Below are positions 1-8,171 of a DNA stretch of 64,000 bases, piece by piece. A model generated the notes under the pieces. That model was not told where the DNA came from. It was given only the letters and a program-made list of their open reading frames with translations, and did no database searches. How positions within the stretch are numbered: position 1 is the first letter of the stretch; each line of letters starts with the position of its first letter. Position numbers and translations under genes: made by a program. This DNA comes from Candidatus Anaerostipes excrementavium (GTDB lineage Bacteria; Bacillota; Clostridia; Lachnospirales; Lachnospiraceae): the NCBI GenBank assembly GCA_019114985.1, contig DXEM01000010.1, positions 42,511 through 106,510 on the forward strand, written 5' to 3'.

Positions 1-44
1 AAGTGAAGAATTCCGCCAAGGCGGATGATGAAAGGAAGAAGAAT

Positions 45-1235
45 ATGATTATAGCGCCAAAAGTAAGAGATTTTTTATGTCTGACAGCTCATCCGGAAGG
101 ATGTAAAAAAAATGTTCAAAAGCAGATCGAGTATGTACGTTCTCATGGAGAGATTGAAGGAAACGCGAAGAAAGTACTTGTGATCGGAGGTTCCACAGGA
201 TATGGATTGGCTTCCAGGATCGTTGCGGCTTTTGGATGCGGCGCTGACACCCTCAGTATCATGTTTGAACGCACAGCAAAGGGAAAGAGAACGGCGACTC
301 CTGGCTGGTATAATACAGCAGCATTTGAAGAATTTGCACAGGCAGAGGGCAAATATGCAAAAACGATCAACGGTGACGCTTTTTCAAAAGAAATCAAAGA
401 TCAGACAATCGAGACGATCCGCAAAGATTTCGGCAAAGTTGATGTGGTAATTTACAGTCTGGCAGCTCCAAGGAGAACAGCGCCGGATGGAGTTACTTAT
501 AACTCCGTGCTGAAGACGACAGGAGAAGATTTTACCAATAAGAATCTGAATTTAAAGGATAATACCGTTGAATTAAAGACCATTCCGGCGGCAACGGAAG
601 AAGAAGTAGAGGCAACGGTAAAAGTTATGGGCGGAGAAGATTGGAAGCTTTGGATGGAAGCGCTCAGCGAGGCGGATGTTTTAAGTGAGAACGCAGTAAC
701 TGTAGCATATTCTTATATTGGATCTGAACTTACATATCCGATCTACTTTGAAGGAACCATCGGCGCTGCGAAGAAGGATCTTCACAAGACGGCAGATGAC
801 ATTACAGAAGCGTTAAAGGATAAAGGAGTAAAGGCATATATCTCTGTAAATAAAGGACTGGTAACTCAGGCCAGTGCGGCTATCCCGATTGTGCCTCTTT
901 ACATGTCTCTTCTTTACAAAGTCATGAAAGAGAAAGACCTTCATGAAGGATGTATCGAACAGATGGAGCGTCTTTTCGAAGAGAAGAAGCTTTTAACAGA
1001 CGCCCAGACCGATGAAAACGGATGGATTCGTCTCGATGACTGGGAATTAAGAGATGAAGTCCAGGATGAAGTAAAACGCCGCTGGGAAGTGGTTGACACA
1101 GATAATATTCAGGAATATGGGGACATTGAAGGTTATTGGGATGACTTTTATCAAATGTTCGGATTCCGCGAGGAAGGCGTGGATTATGATGCGGATGTAG
1201 ACCCGGCAGTTGTAATCCCAAGTTTGGAAGCATAA
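45..1235 (+). CDS. fabV: Trans-2-enoyl-CoA/ACP reductase FabV
   Basis: NADH-dependent enoyl reductase of the FabV/TER family, reducing trans-2-enoyl-ACP or -CoA in fatty acid or butyrate-type metabolism. The 396-residue length is normal. A Rossmann glycine motif GGSTGYG lies at residues 48-54, and the family's Tyr-x8-Lys catalytic pair is visible as Y234 and K243 in PIYFEGTIGAAK. I start at the ATG at 45 because AAAGGAAG precedes it and family members begin MIIxPK; the upstream in-frame GTG at 3 would add 14 polar residues. Three bases separate it from the RNase G gene. Its promoter lies outside the window. Whether ACP or CoA is the substrate cannot be told from sequence. Confidence 0.95.
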   Translation: MIIAPKVRDFLCLTAHPEGCKKNVQKQIEYVRSHGEIEGNAKKVLVIGGSTGYGLASRIVAAFGCGADTLSIMFERTAKGKRTATPGWYNTAAFEEFAQAEGKYAKTINGDAFSKEIKDQTIETIRKDFGKVDVVIYSLAAPRRTAPDGVTYNSVLKTTGEDFTNKNLNLKDNTVELKTIPAATEEEVEATVKVMGGEDWKLWMEALSEADVLSENAVTVAYSYIGSELTYPIYFEGTIGAAKKDLHKTADDITEALKDKGVKAYISVNKGLVTQASAAIPIVPLYMSLLYKVMKEKDLHEGCIEQMERLFEEKKLLTDAQTDENGWIRLDDWELRDEVQDEVKRRWEVVDTDNIQEYGDIEGYWDDFYQMFGFREEGVDYDADVDPAVVIPSLEA

Positions 1236-1238
1236 GAG

Positions 1239-2372
1239 ATGTCGGCAGAACTAATTATTACAAAGATGAAAAACTATTTTGTCAGTGCGTGGCTCCAGGA
1301 TCATAAGATCGTGGAGCTTCACTGCTGTGATGCAAAACAAAAGAGCATCATTGGGAACATTTATATTGGAAAAGTTAAAAATGTTGTCAAGAATATCAAC
1401 GGAGCTTTTGTAGAATTCGAAAAGGGAGAACTTGGCTTTTTGCCGATGCGGGACCGCAGTTTGAAGGCGGAAGAAGAGATCCTTGTCCAGGTTAAGAAAG
1501 AAGGAACAAGGGAGAAAAAGCCTCTATTGTCCCAGCAGATCGAATTAACCGGGAAATATTTGGTTTTGACTTCTGATCGGGCTTCCATTGGGATCTCCAA
1601 TAAGATCCGGGATAAAAAGCAAAGAGAAGAGCTTCGGGATATGACAGAATGTCTGGTGACAGATACTTACGGATTTATCCTGCGGACCAGAGCTGCCGCA
1701 GCGCCAAAAGAAGCTGTGATGCAGGAAGCACGTGAGCTTTCTCAAAAATTTGAAAGTATTCTTCAAAAGAGTTGTTACCGAAGTGCGTTTCAGCTTTTGG
1801 AAGTGAATCAGAACATGGAATCCGAGCTTTTGTTCGGGAAGATGGCGGATGAAGTTTTGCAGGTTATAACAGACCAGGAGATTTTGGGAGAATCGTTGAC
1901 ACGGCAGGGATACCCGGTAAAAATGGAGACGGATCGAACGGCGATTGAGCGGAAATATCGGATTCGCCACTTTTTAAAAGAAGCTTTGAGCCAAAAAGTC
2001 TGGATGAAGTCCGGCGGCTTTTTGTATGTTGAGCAGACAGAAGCCATGGCGGTCATTGATGTAAATACAGGGAAATCCATTGGAAAAGGGAAAAAAGAAG
2101 ATCATATCCGTGACACAAATCTGGAAGCAGCCAAAGAAGCGGCCAGACAGATCCGTTTGAGAAATTTATCCGGAATTATTGTGATTGACTTTATTGATAT
2201 GAAGTCAGAATACGATAAGGAAACCCTCCTTCGGGTGATGCAGATGTATTTGGATCAAGACTCCAAGAAAGCGGTGGCCGTGGATCTAACGAAGCTGGGA
2301 TTAATGGAAATTACAAGAAAAAAAGAAAGAAATCCAATATTTCGTCAAATTGCTATTGACATTCTGGATTAG
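1239..2372 (+). CDS. rng: Ribonuclease G/E family endoribonuclease, short form
   Basis: Single-strand-specific endoribonuclease of the RNase E/G family, expected to act in rRNA maturation and mRNA decay. The S1-like N-terminus (GNIYIGKVKNVV, GAFVEF) and the metal-binding DNase-I-like core with AMAVIDVNTGKS and IIVIDFIDM are present. The protein (377 aa) stops just after DLTKLGLMEITRKK, where E. coli RNase E/G continue into the CPxC zinc link, so no zinc-link cysteines are seen and oligomerisation may differ. It sits three bases after fabV. The promoter of the downstream rplU operon lies across its last codons. Family assignment is firm; substrate is inferred. Confidence 0.92.
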   Translation: MSAELIITKMKNYFVSAWLQDHKIVELHCCDAKQKSIIGNIYIGKVKNVVKNINGAFVEFEKGELGFLPMRDRSLKAEEEILVQVKKEGTREKKPLLSQQIELTGKYLVLTSDRASIGISNKIRDKKQREELRDMTECLVTDTYGFILRTRAAAAPKEAVMQEARELSQKFESILQKSCYRSAFQLLEVNQNMESELLFGKMADEVLQVITDQEILGESLTRQGYPVKMETDRTAIERKYRIRHFLKEALSQKVWMKSGGFLYVEQTEAMAVIDVNTGKSIGKGKKEDHIRDTNLEAAKEAARQIRLRNLSGIIVIDFIDMKSEYDKETLLRVMQMYLDQDSKKAVAVDLTKLGLMEITRKKERNPIFRQIAIDILD

Positions 2373-2384
2373 TGTTGGTATTAT
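2356..2384 (+). promoter_or_regulatory. Sigma-A promoter of the rplU-prp-rpmA operon
   Basis: TTGACA at 2356-2361, a 17-bp spacer, and TATTAT at 2379-2384, overlapping the stop codon of the RNase G gene. The predicted start near 2391 leaves an untranslated leader of roughly 85 bases before rplU. Confidence 0.75.
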
Positions 2385-2390
2385 AACAAG

Positions 2391-2476
2391 GTATGCCGCA
2401 CAGCGAGGTATAAGAATTCTTTGGATTGCCCGGAGAATCACCGAAGCTGGCGAGATTGATCATAGGAGGTGCCGTG
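2391..2476 (+). promoter_or_regulatory. Probable ribosomal protein L21 leader RNA
   Basis: The untranslated stretch between the predicted transcription start and rplU is about 85 bases, G/C-richer than neighbouring spacers, and has several short complementary segments. Its position matches the L21 leader found ahead of rplU in many Firmicutes, which is thought to allow autoregulation by L21. I identified it from position and composition, not from a covariance-model match. Confidence 0.5.
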
Positions 2477-2785
2477 ATGTACGCAATTATTGCAACAGGT
2501 GGAAAACAGTATAAAGTAAGCGAAGGCGACGTTATCAAAGTAGAGAAGCTTGACGCTGAAGTTGGTGCTAAAGTAACATTTGACGATGTACTTTTAGTTG
2601 GCGGAGATACTGTGAAGGTTGGAACACCTACCGTTGATGGTGCGAAGGTTGAAGCTTCTGTTGTAAGCGAAGGCAAAGGTAAGAAAGTCATCGTTTACAA
2701 GTATAAGAGAAAAACCGGATACCATAAGAAGAACGGTCACAGACAGTTATTTACACAGGTAAAAATCGATAATATCGTTGGATAA
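2477..2785 (+). CDS. rplU: 50S ribosomal protein L21
   Basis: Large-subunit ribosomal protein, 102 aa, beginning [14 protein letters not shown] and ending in the basic RNA-binding region [15 protein letters not shown] typical of L21. The ATG at 2477 is chosen over the adjacent in-frame GTG at 2474 because L21 proteins start MYAII and the AGGAGG at 2464-2469 is well spaced for it. It is first in the rplU-prp-rpmA operon, the arrangement found in most Firmicutes. Confidence 0.97.
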   Translation: MYAIIATGGKQYKVSEGDVIKVEKLDAEVGAKVTFDDVLLVGGDTVKVGTPTVDGAKVEASVVSEGKGKKVIVYKYKRKTGYHKKNGHRQLFTQVKIDNIVG

Positions 2786-2803
2786 TATTTCGAGGATAGA
2801 GTG

Positions 2804-3130
2804 ATGACGAAGATAACATTCTATCAGCGTGAAGACGGATCATATCAGGGATTCGATTCATGCGGACATGCAGGATATGCCCAGGAAGGCGAAGACATCG
2901 TCTGTTCTGCCATATCTGCGCTGATAATAAATTTCGTCAATTCTCTGGAGACTTTTACCGACGATGATTACCAGGTAGATGCCGATCCGGAGAATGCTGT
3001 GATACGTGTAGTATTTACGGGAGAACTTTCAGAAGAAGGAAATTTATTATTGAAATCATTGATTCTTGGACTTTCTTCCATGGAAGAAGAACAAGATCAG
3101 TACTTAGATGTGATATTTGAGGAGGTGTAA
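2804..3130 (+). CDS. prp: Ribosomal-processing cysteine protease Prp
   Basis: Cysteine protease (108 aa, YsxB family) that removes the N-terminal extension of ribosomal protein L27. The catalytic His and Cys are visible in [19 protein letters not shown], about residues 22-34. It lies between rplU and rpmA, as in other Firmicutes whose L27 carries the cleavable extension, and the neighbouring rpmA does encode one. GAGGA at 2792-2796 suits the ATG at 2804 better than the GTG at 2801. The stop lies four bases before rpmA. Confidence 0.93.
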   Translation: MTKITFYQREDGSYQGFDSCGHAGYAQEGEDIVCSAISALIINFVNSLETFTDDDYQVDADPENAVIRVVFTGELSEEGNLLLKSLILGLSSMEEEQDQYLDVIFEEV

Positions 3131-3134
3131 CAAA

Positions 3135-3416
3135 ATGATGAAAATGAACCTTCAATTTTTCGCTCATAAAAAGGGAATGGGTTCTACAAAGAACGGAAGA
3201 GATTCAGAATCCAAGAGATTAGGTGCGAAAAGAGCTGACGGACAGTTTGTAAAAGCTGGAAATATTCTTTACAGACAGAGAGGAACAAAGATCCATCCGG
3301 GTGTTAATGTAGGACGCGGAGGCGATGATACATTATATGCATTAGTTGATGGAATCGTGCGTTTCGAGAGAAAAGGTAGAGATAAGAAACAGTGTTCTGT
3401 ACATCCAGTTGCATAA
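3135..3416 (+). CDS. rpmA: 50S ribosomal protein L27 with cleavable N-terminal extension
   Basis: Large-subunit protein L27 (93 aa), whose N-terminus reaches the peptidyl-transferase centre. It starts [17 protein letters not shown]. The MxxMNLQFF segment is the Firmicutes-type leader that Prp cleaves after the second Phe to expose AHKKG. The GGAGG at 3121-3125 lies inside the last codons of prp and supports the ATG at 3135; the next ATG, at 3138, is also in frame. The core [11 protein letters not shown] and GGDDTLYAL motifs are intact. An intrinsic terminator follows. Confidence 0.97.
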   Translation: MMKMNLQFFAHKKGMGSTKNGRDSESKRLGAKRADGQFVKAGNILYRQRGTKIHPGVNVGRGGDDTLYALVDGIVRFERKGRDKKQCSVHPVA

Positions 3417-3454
3417 GCTGCGCGGATGTTAGACAGACGAGAGCAACAGCAATT

Positions 3455-3488
3455 ACGGCTTCAAATTGATATTTGAGGCCGTTTTTTT
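3455..3488 (+). terminator. Intrinsic terminator after rpmA
   Basis: A 12-bp stem (ACGGCTTCAAAT against ATTTGAGGCCGT, one G-T wobble) with a 4-base loop is followed by a run of T. It ends the rplU operon 24 bases before obgE. Confidence 0.9.
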
Positions 3489-3511
3489 CAAATTTGGGAA
3501 AGGAAAAAGCT

Positions 3512-4795
3512 ATGTTTGCAGATAGAGCCAATATCATCATCCGGTCGGGAAAAGGCGGAGACGGACATGTGAGCTTCCGGCGGGAATTGTATGTGCCGAA
3601 TGGAGGTCCGGACGGCGGAGACGGAGGAAGAGGCGGAGACGTGATCTTCGTTGTCGACGAGGGAATGAATACGCTGTCAGATTACCGGCACAGAAGAAAA
3701 TATAAAGCAGGCGATGGACAGGAAGGCGGAAGAAGAAGATGTCATGGAGCGGATGGAGCAGACATTGTTTTGAAAGTTCCGCCGGGTACCGTTGTAAAAG
3801 AAAAAGAATCCGGGAAAGTTATCCTGGATATGTCCAATAAGAAAGAACCGGTCGTTCTTTTAAAAGGAGGAAGAGGCGGAAAAGGAAACCAGCATTATGC
3901 GACTCCGACAATGCAGGCGCCGAAATATGCGCAGCCGGGAGGAACAGCACAGGAAGTGGAAGTGACCCTGGAGCTGAAAGTCATTGCAGACGTAGGGCTG
4001 GTAGGATTCCCGAATGTAGGGAAATCTACATTTTTATCCAGGGTGACCAATGCAAATCCAAAGATTGCCAATTATCATTTTACGACCCTGCAGCCAAATT
4101 TGGGTGTGGTTGATCTGGACAATGGAAAGGGATTTGTCATTGCGGATATTCCTGGAATTATCGAGGGAGCATCCGAGGGAATTGGCCTGGGCTTTGAATT
4201 TTTGCGTCATATTGAACGTACGAAGGTCATGATCCATATGGTAGATGGCGCGTCAGTAGAAGGACGCGATCCAATCGAAGATATTTATGCAATCACCGAT
4301 GAACTTAAGAAATATAATCAGGAAATTTTAGATCGGCCGCAGGTCATTGCTGCCAATAAAATGGATGCGATGACAGAACAGGACAAGGAGACCGTCATTG
4401 AACTCTTAAAAGAAGAATTTGAACCAAAGGGAATCAAAGTATTTCCGATTTCCGCAGTCAGCGGAGAGGGAATCAAAGAACTTCTTTGGCACGTGCAGGA
4501 ACTTCTGGCTTCTCTTCCGGAAGGAGCGACAGAATTCGAGCAGGAATACGAGTTAAGCTTTGAGGAAGAAGAGGGCGGCATTATCATCGAACATCCGGAA
4601 GACGGAATCTTTACGGTGGAAGGTCCGAAGGTAGAAAGAATGCTTGGATATACCAATTTGGAATCAGAAAAAGGATTCCGGTTCTTCCAGCGTTTTATGA
4701 AAGAAAATGGTGTGATAGAACAGCTGACAGAGATGGGAATCCAGGAAGGGGACACTGTCCGTGTCTACGATTTGGAATTTGATTACTATCAATAG
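3512..4795 (+). CDS. obgE: GTPase Obg/CgtA
   Basis: Essential ribosome-assembly and stress GTPase, 427 aa. Domain order: glycine-rich Obg fold (about residues 1-157, with GGPDGGDGGRGGDV), a G domain with P-loop GFPNVGKS, switch DIPGIIEGA and NKMD, then the C-terminal OCT domain found in Firmicutes Obg. The ATG at 3512 follows AAAGGAAAA and gives the usual MFADRA start; the upstream in-frame ATG at 3473 lies inside the rpmA terminator. It lies in the usual ribosomal neighbourhood, after rpmA and before yhbY. Confidence 0.96.
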   Translation: MFADRANIIIRSGKGGDGHVSFRRELYVPNGGPDGGDGGRGGDVIFVVDEGMNTLSDYRHRRKYKAGDGQEGGRRRCHGADGADIVLKVPPGTVVKEKESGKVILDMSNKKEPVVLLKGGRGGKGNQHYATPTMQAPKYAQPGGTAQEVEVTLELKVIADVGLVGFPNVGKSTFLSRVTNANPKIANYHFTTLQPNLGVVDLDNGKGFVIADIPGIIEGASEGIGLGFEFLRHIERTKVMIHMVDGASVEGRDPIEDIYAITDELKKYNQEILDRPQVIAANKMDAMTEQDKETVIELLKEEFEPKGIKVFPISAVSGEGIKELLWHVQELLASLPEGATEFEQEYELSFEEEEGGIIIEHPEDGIFTVEGPKVERMLGYTNLESEKGFRFFQRFMKENGVIEQLTEMGIQEGDTVRVYDLEFDYYQ

Positions 4796-4821
4796 AGCAA
4801 AACTAACAGATGGAGGAAAAG

Positions 4822-5121
4822 ATGACAAGTAAGCAGAGAGCATATTTAAAAAGTCTGGCAATGAAGATTGATCCGATTTTTAATATTGGAAAAGGAAGTT
4901 TGTCTCCAGAGCTGATTGCCGGGGTTCGTGATGCTTTAGAAGCCAGAGAACTGGTAAAGGTCGGCGTGCTTCAAAACTGTATGGATGATCCAAAGCAGTT
5001 GGCGGAAGTCTTAGCAGAGCGTACTCGTTCCCAGGTGGTACAGGTGATTGGCAAAAAGATCATTCTTTATAAAGAGTCAAAGAAAAATAAAAAAATCGAG
5101 CTGCCTAAAAGCGGCAAATGA
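4822..5121 (+). CDS. yhbY: CRM-domain RNA-binding protein YhbY
   Basis: Small (99 aa) CRM/YhbY-fold protein associated with pre-50S ribosomal particles. MTSKQRAYLKSLA, FNIGKGSL and a Lys-rich C-terminus match the family; the FNIGKGS loop is the GxxG-like RNA-contact region. I use the ATG at 4822, five bases after GGAGG; the ATG at 4810 would overlap that ribosome binding site. It is followed within 16 bases by nadD, as in the B. subtilis yqeI-nadD-yqeK-yqeL order. Confidence 0.9.
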   Translation: MTSKQRAYLKSLAMKIDPIFNIGKGSLSPELIAGVRDALEARELVKVGVLQNCMDDPKQLAEVLAERTRSQVVQVIGKKIILYKESKKNKKIELPKSGK

Positions 5122-5136
5122 TAGCGGAGGCGTTTT

Positions 5137-5742
5137 ATGAAAAAGATTGGAATTCTTGGCGGAACTTTTAATCCGATTCATTTCGGACATTTGATCTTAG
5201 GCCAATCTGCCAAAGAAGAATTTGGTCTGGATAAGGTTTTGGTCATGCCGACGAGAAATCCGGCCTACAAGACGATTTCCGGCGGAGTGACGCAGCAAAA
5301 TCGTATCGATATGATTCGTCTGGCGATCCGGGACTTCCCTTATTTTGAATTCAGCGATCTGGAACTTCGCAGGGAAGGTGCTACTTATACGGTGGATACA
5401 CTGAGAGAACTTCAGACGAAAAATGCAGAAGATAAATATTATTTTATCATGGGAGCGGACTCTCTGTATCAGATCGAGACATGGAAGGATCCGGATCAGA
5501 TTCTTTCTATGGTGAATATTCTGGTGGCTACAAGAAATGATTCCCGCAGCGCCCTGGATGCCCAGATCGATTATCTGGAGGACAAGTATGAAGGGAAGAT
5601 TTATCATTTGAACAGCCCGAGTATTGAGATTTCGTCCAATGAAATAAGAAAACGTAATATATCCGGTCAGAGCATTCATTTTTTTCTGCCGGAATCCGTA
5701 ATAGATTATATAGAAAGAAATGGTTTATATGAACATAGATGA
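5137..5742 (+). CDS. nadD: Nicotinate-nucleotide adenylyltransferase
   Basis: Transfers AMP from ATP to nicotinate mononucleotide in NAD biosynthesis. This is a 201-residue HIGH-type nucleotidyltransferase with GGTFNPIHFGHL at residues 7-18 and the C-terminal ISSNEIRKR (SxxxxR) motif. The ATG at 5137 follows GGAGG. Its last codons overlap the start of yqeK, so the two are probably translationally coupled. Confidence 0.96.
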   Translation: MKKIGILGGTFNPIHFGHLILGQSAKEEFGLDKVLVMPTRNPAYKTISGGVTQQNRIDMIRLAIRDFPYFEFSDLELRREGATYTVDTLRELQTKNAEDKYYFIMGADSLYQIETWKDPDQILSMVNILVATRNDSRSALDAQIDYLEDKYEGKIYHLNSPSIEISSNEIRKRNISGQSIHFFLPESVIDYIERNGLYEHR

Positions 5743-6289
5743 GATAGAAATAAAGCTCGCAGCTTCTTTAAAGCCGGGGAGATACCGTCATAGCCTTGGT
5801 GTTGCTTATACAGCGGCCAGCTTGGCGATGGTTTTTGATCAGGATATTCAGAAAGCATTTCGTGCGGGACTTCTGCATGATTGTGCCAAAGGATACTCTC
5901 TGGAGAAACAGGAAGTATTCTGCAGAAAATATGGGATTTGTCTGGATGAGATTCTTCCGGACAGCCCGCAGCTGATGCATTCGGCATTGGCGCCTTATAT
6001 CGCCGGAGATTTTTATCAGGAAGAAGATCAAGAGATTTTGTCGGCCATTGAATGTCATACCACCGGGAAACCAGATATGACGCCGCTGGAAGAGATTATT
6101 TTTATTGCAGATTACATGGAACCTAATCGTAAAATGATTCCGGGACTTGTAAAGGTACGAAAGCTGGCTTTTCAGGATCTTCATCAATGTGTAAGAGAAA
6201 TTCTGAAAAATACCATTGGGTATTTGGAGAGCCGGGGACAAAAGATTGGGCATAAGACGATAGAAACTTATGAATATTATCAGGCATAA
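5729..6289 (+). CDS. yqeK: HD-domain hydrolase YqeK (bis(5'-nucleosyl)-tetraphosphatase type)
   Basis: HD-superfamily metal hydrolase of 186 aa. The YqeK group degrades diadenosine tetraphosphate symmetrically. Metal-ligand motifs seen are RYRHSLGVA, LLHDCAKG (the HD pair) and IADYMEP. Start choice between in-frame ATGs at 5720 and 5729 is open; I take 5729, which begins MNIDEIE and leaves more room after the weak GAAAG. Both overlap nadD. Its stop lies 11 bases before rsfS, extending the nadD-yqeK-rsfS operon. Confidence 0.88.
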   Translation: MNIDEIEIKLAASLKPGRYRHSLGVAYTAASLAMVFDQDIQKAFRAGLLHDCAKGYSLEKQEVFCRKYGICLDEILPDSPQLMHSALAPYIAGDFYQEEDQEILSAIECHTTGKPDMTPLEEIIFIADYMEPNRKMIPGLVKVRKLAFQDLHQCVREILKNTIGYLESRGQKIGHKTIETYEYYQA

Positions 6290-6299
6290 GGAGAATTTT

Positions 6300-6656
6300 A
6301 TGGAGCAAGCATTAGAGATGGTAAAAATTGCTTATCAGGCGTTGGATGATAAGCTGGCAGAAGATATCCGGATCATTGATATCCGAGAGATTTCAACTAT
6401 TGCAGATTATTTCATCATTGCGGATGGAAACAATAAGAATCAGGTTCAGGCAATGGTGGACAATGCAGAAGAAGAGTTAGAAAAAGCAGGATATCCAATC
6501 AAACAGATGGAAGGTTATCGGGAAGGAAACTGGGTTCTGATGGATTTTCATGATATCATTATCCATGTGTTCGATAAGGAAAATCGTTTGTTTTATGATC
6601 TGGAGAGAATCTGGAAAGACGGAAAAGAATTAGAGGCACAAGATCTGGGCCTGTAG
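6300..6656 (+). CDS. rsfS: Ribosomal silencing factor RsfS
   Basis: Binds L14 on the 50S subunit and blocks subunit joining in starvation. At 118 aa it has normal length and carries ISTIADYFIIADGNNKNQV and the conserved GNWVLMDFHDIIIHVF block. The AAGGAG at 6288-6293 supports the ATG at 6300 rather than the in-frame ATG at 6270 inside yqeK. Last gene of this operon; a shared terminator follows. Confidence 0.95.
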   Translation: MEQALEMVKIAYQALDDKLAEDIRIIDIREISTIADYFIIADGNNKNQVQAMVDNAEEELEKAGYPIKQMEGYREGNWVLMDFHDIIIHVFDKENRLFYDLERIWKDGKELEAQDLGL

Positions 6657-6692
6657 AAGGAAGAGAAATCTCGGGTCTTACATGAAGAGAAC

Positions 6693-6760
6693 AAAAAAGG
6701 AAGAATTCCAAAAGATTCAGAAAAATAGATGAACTGGATCGAAAGGGATTCTTCCTTTTT
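6693..6760. terminator. Bidirectional terminator between rsfS and lexA
   Basis: AAAAAAGGAAGAATTCC at 6693-6709 pairs with GGGATTCTTCCTTTTT ending at 6760, with a long AT-rich loop. The A run on one side and T run on the other suit termination of both convergent transcripts. Confidence 0.75.
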
Positions 6761-6820
6761 ATCATTGCAGAGACTGAAAGTGATAGTACCGAACATCCCT
6801 TTGTTCCCTGCCAAATAAAA

Positions 6821-7438
6821 TTATCTTATGGAGCGGTATAAGCCGATGACCTTTCCTATGATGGATACCTCTGGTACAATGATCGGGTCCATGCTGTCGT
6901 TCTCCGGCTGAAGACGGCAATAACCATCCTCCTTGTAAAAACGTTTGACAGTGGCAGAATCTTCGATCATTGCCACGACAATATCTCCGTTCTCAGCAGT
7001 TGGCTGCTGCTGAACAATGACCATATCCCCATCCAGAATTCCAGCATTGATCATACTCTCTCCGCGTACGTGAAGCATAAAAGTATTCTTGCTGCTGATA
7101 AAATCCGGCTGCATCGGAAAATAGTCTTCAATATTCTCAACTGCCAGAATCGGTTCGCCGGCAGTGATCGTGCCGACAATCGGAATATGTACGATCTCTT
7201 TTCTTGCAAGATTAAAATCATCATCTATAATCTCAATAGCCCGCGGTTTCGTGGGATCTCTGCGGATGTATCCCTTCCGTTCCAGAGTCTCTAAGTGAGA
7301 GTGTACGGAAGAAGTAGAGCGCAGCTGTACTGCCTGACAGATCTCACGAACAGCAGGCGGATAACCCTTTTCCAATATGCGGTGCTTGATAAATTCAAGA
7401 ATCTGCTGCTGCTTATCCGTTAGTTGTTCTCTTGGCAT
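6821..7438 (-). CDS. lexA: SOS repressor LexA
   Basis: Represses SOS genes and self-cleaves when RecA filaments form. The 205-aa protein has an N-terminal winged helix ([29 protein letters not shown]), the self-cleavage bond A93-G94 in GTITAGEP, and the Ser/Lys dyad S128 (RGESM) and K165 (ATVKRF). The start is supported by GGAGG 7 bases upstream. It diverges from the YneA-like gene, and LexA-box-like sequences lie between them, so it probably represses itself and that neighbour. Confidence 0.97.
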   Translation of the reverse strand: MPREQLTDKQQQILEFIKHRILEKGYPPAVREICQAVQLRSTSSVHSHLETLERKGYIRRDPTKPRAIEIIDDDFNLARKEIVHIPIVGTITAGEPILAVENIEDYFPMQPDFISSKNTFMLHVRGESMINAGILDGDMVIVQQQPTAENGDIVVAMIEDSATVKRFYKEDGYCRLQPENDSMDPIIVPEVSIIGKVIGLYRSIR

Positions 7439-7469
7439 AATATATCCTCCATTTTATCTTATTGTTCAT

Positions 7470-7498
7470 ATCATATCATAGAAGAAAGAACAAAACAA
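7470..7498 (-). promoter_or_regulatory. Likely lexA promoter
   Basis: On the minus strand TTGTTT (7493-7498), a 17-bp spacer and TATGAT (7470-7475) lie about 35 bases upstream of the lexA start. The strongest LexA-box-like site, 7506-7519, sits just upstream of the -35. Confidence 0.55.
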
Positions 7499-7505
7499 GT
7501 GTTCC

Positions 7506-7519
7506 CGAACAAATTTTCG
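7506..7519. promoter_or_regulatory. LexA box 1
   Basis: CGAACAAATTTTCG differs at one position from the Gram-positive LexA operator CGAAC-N4-GTTCG. It lies between the divergent lexA and yneA-type promoters. Confidence 0.7.
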
Positions 7520-7527
7520 AAAAAACA

Positions 7528-7556
7528 TTGACAAACAAACGTTCGCTGTTTATAAT
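7528..7556 (+). promoter_or_regulatory. Consensus promoter of the YneA-like gene with an embedded LexA box
   Basis: TTGACA (7528-7533), exactly 17 bp, then TATAAT (7551-7556) is a perfect sigma-A promoter. CAAACAAACGTTCG at 7532-7545, one mismatch from the LexA operator, occupies the -35 end and spacer, so bound LexA should block polymerase. A third, weaker site (7565-7578, two mismatches) lies near the start of transcription. Confidence 0.8.
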
Positions 7557-7598
7557 GTAAGCATAAAACAGATGTTCGAAACGAATGGAGGAATACAT

Positions 7599-7901
7599 AT
7601 GAGAAAGAGAGAAATGATCGGGTGCATTCTTTTTATAGGAATTTTATTTATCATGGCGGTGCTTTTATTTACAAAAAGCCGCTCTGTAGTAGATGCCAAT
7701 GACAATCGGGTCAAACGTTTTACCAGTATACAGGTTGAGGAAGGAGATTCTCTCTGGTCCATTGCAAGAGAGAGAATGAGTGAAGAGTACGAGTCGATTG
7801 ATGATTATATTCAGGAAGTATGTGACACGAATCATATTTATGACCAGGAGATCACAGCAGATATGTATCTGGTTGTTCCTTATTATACGGATAAAGAATA
7901 G
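7599..7901 (+). CDS. LysM membrane protein, YneA-type SOS division inhibitor
   Basis: A 100-residue protein with one N-terminal membrane segment (about residues 7-24) followed by an extracytoplasmic LysM domain (VEEGDSLWSIARERM ... LVVPYY). This is the architecture of B. subtilis YneA, which halts division during the SOS response and is also transcribed divergently from lexA. The ATG at 7599 follows GGAGG. The promoter carries LexA-box-like operators, which fits SOS induction. Sequence identity to YneA is limited by its shortness, so the role rests on domain layout, context and operator. Confidence 0.8.
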   Translation: MRKREMIGCILFIGILFIMAVLLFTKSRSVVDANDNRVKRFTSIQVEEGDSLWSIARERMSEEYESIDDYIQEVCDTNHIYDQEITADMYLVVPYYTDKE

Positions 7902-7918
7902 CGGTGTTTAAGATGCAT

Positions 7919-8006
7919 AAGGCAGAGCGGATTTTTCTGATTTCAAAGGATTCCGGTGAGATGTGGGAATATTCTTTGGAGAAGAATGGTCCGCTCTGCT
8001 TTTTTT
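7919..8006 (+). terminator. Terminator after the YneA-like gene
   Basis: AAGGCAGAGCGGA (7919-7931) pairs with TCCGCTCTGC (7990-7999), followed by a run of T. The unusually long loop of about 58 bases may hold a second hairpin. Confidence 0.7.
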
Positions 8007-8171
8007 GATAGATTCGGAGATAAAAGGTAAAATGTTGGAAAAATTAAGATTTTCCCTGAAAATTCATGAAAAATTGTTTCCATTCTTACATCAAATGTGC
8101 TATCCTAATATATAAGTTCGATTTTTGGCAGATTTCATAAGTTGAACGACTTTAAGATCTAGGAGCAGAGA

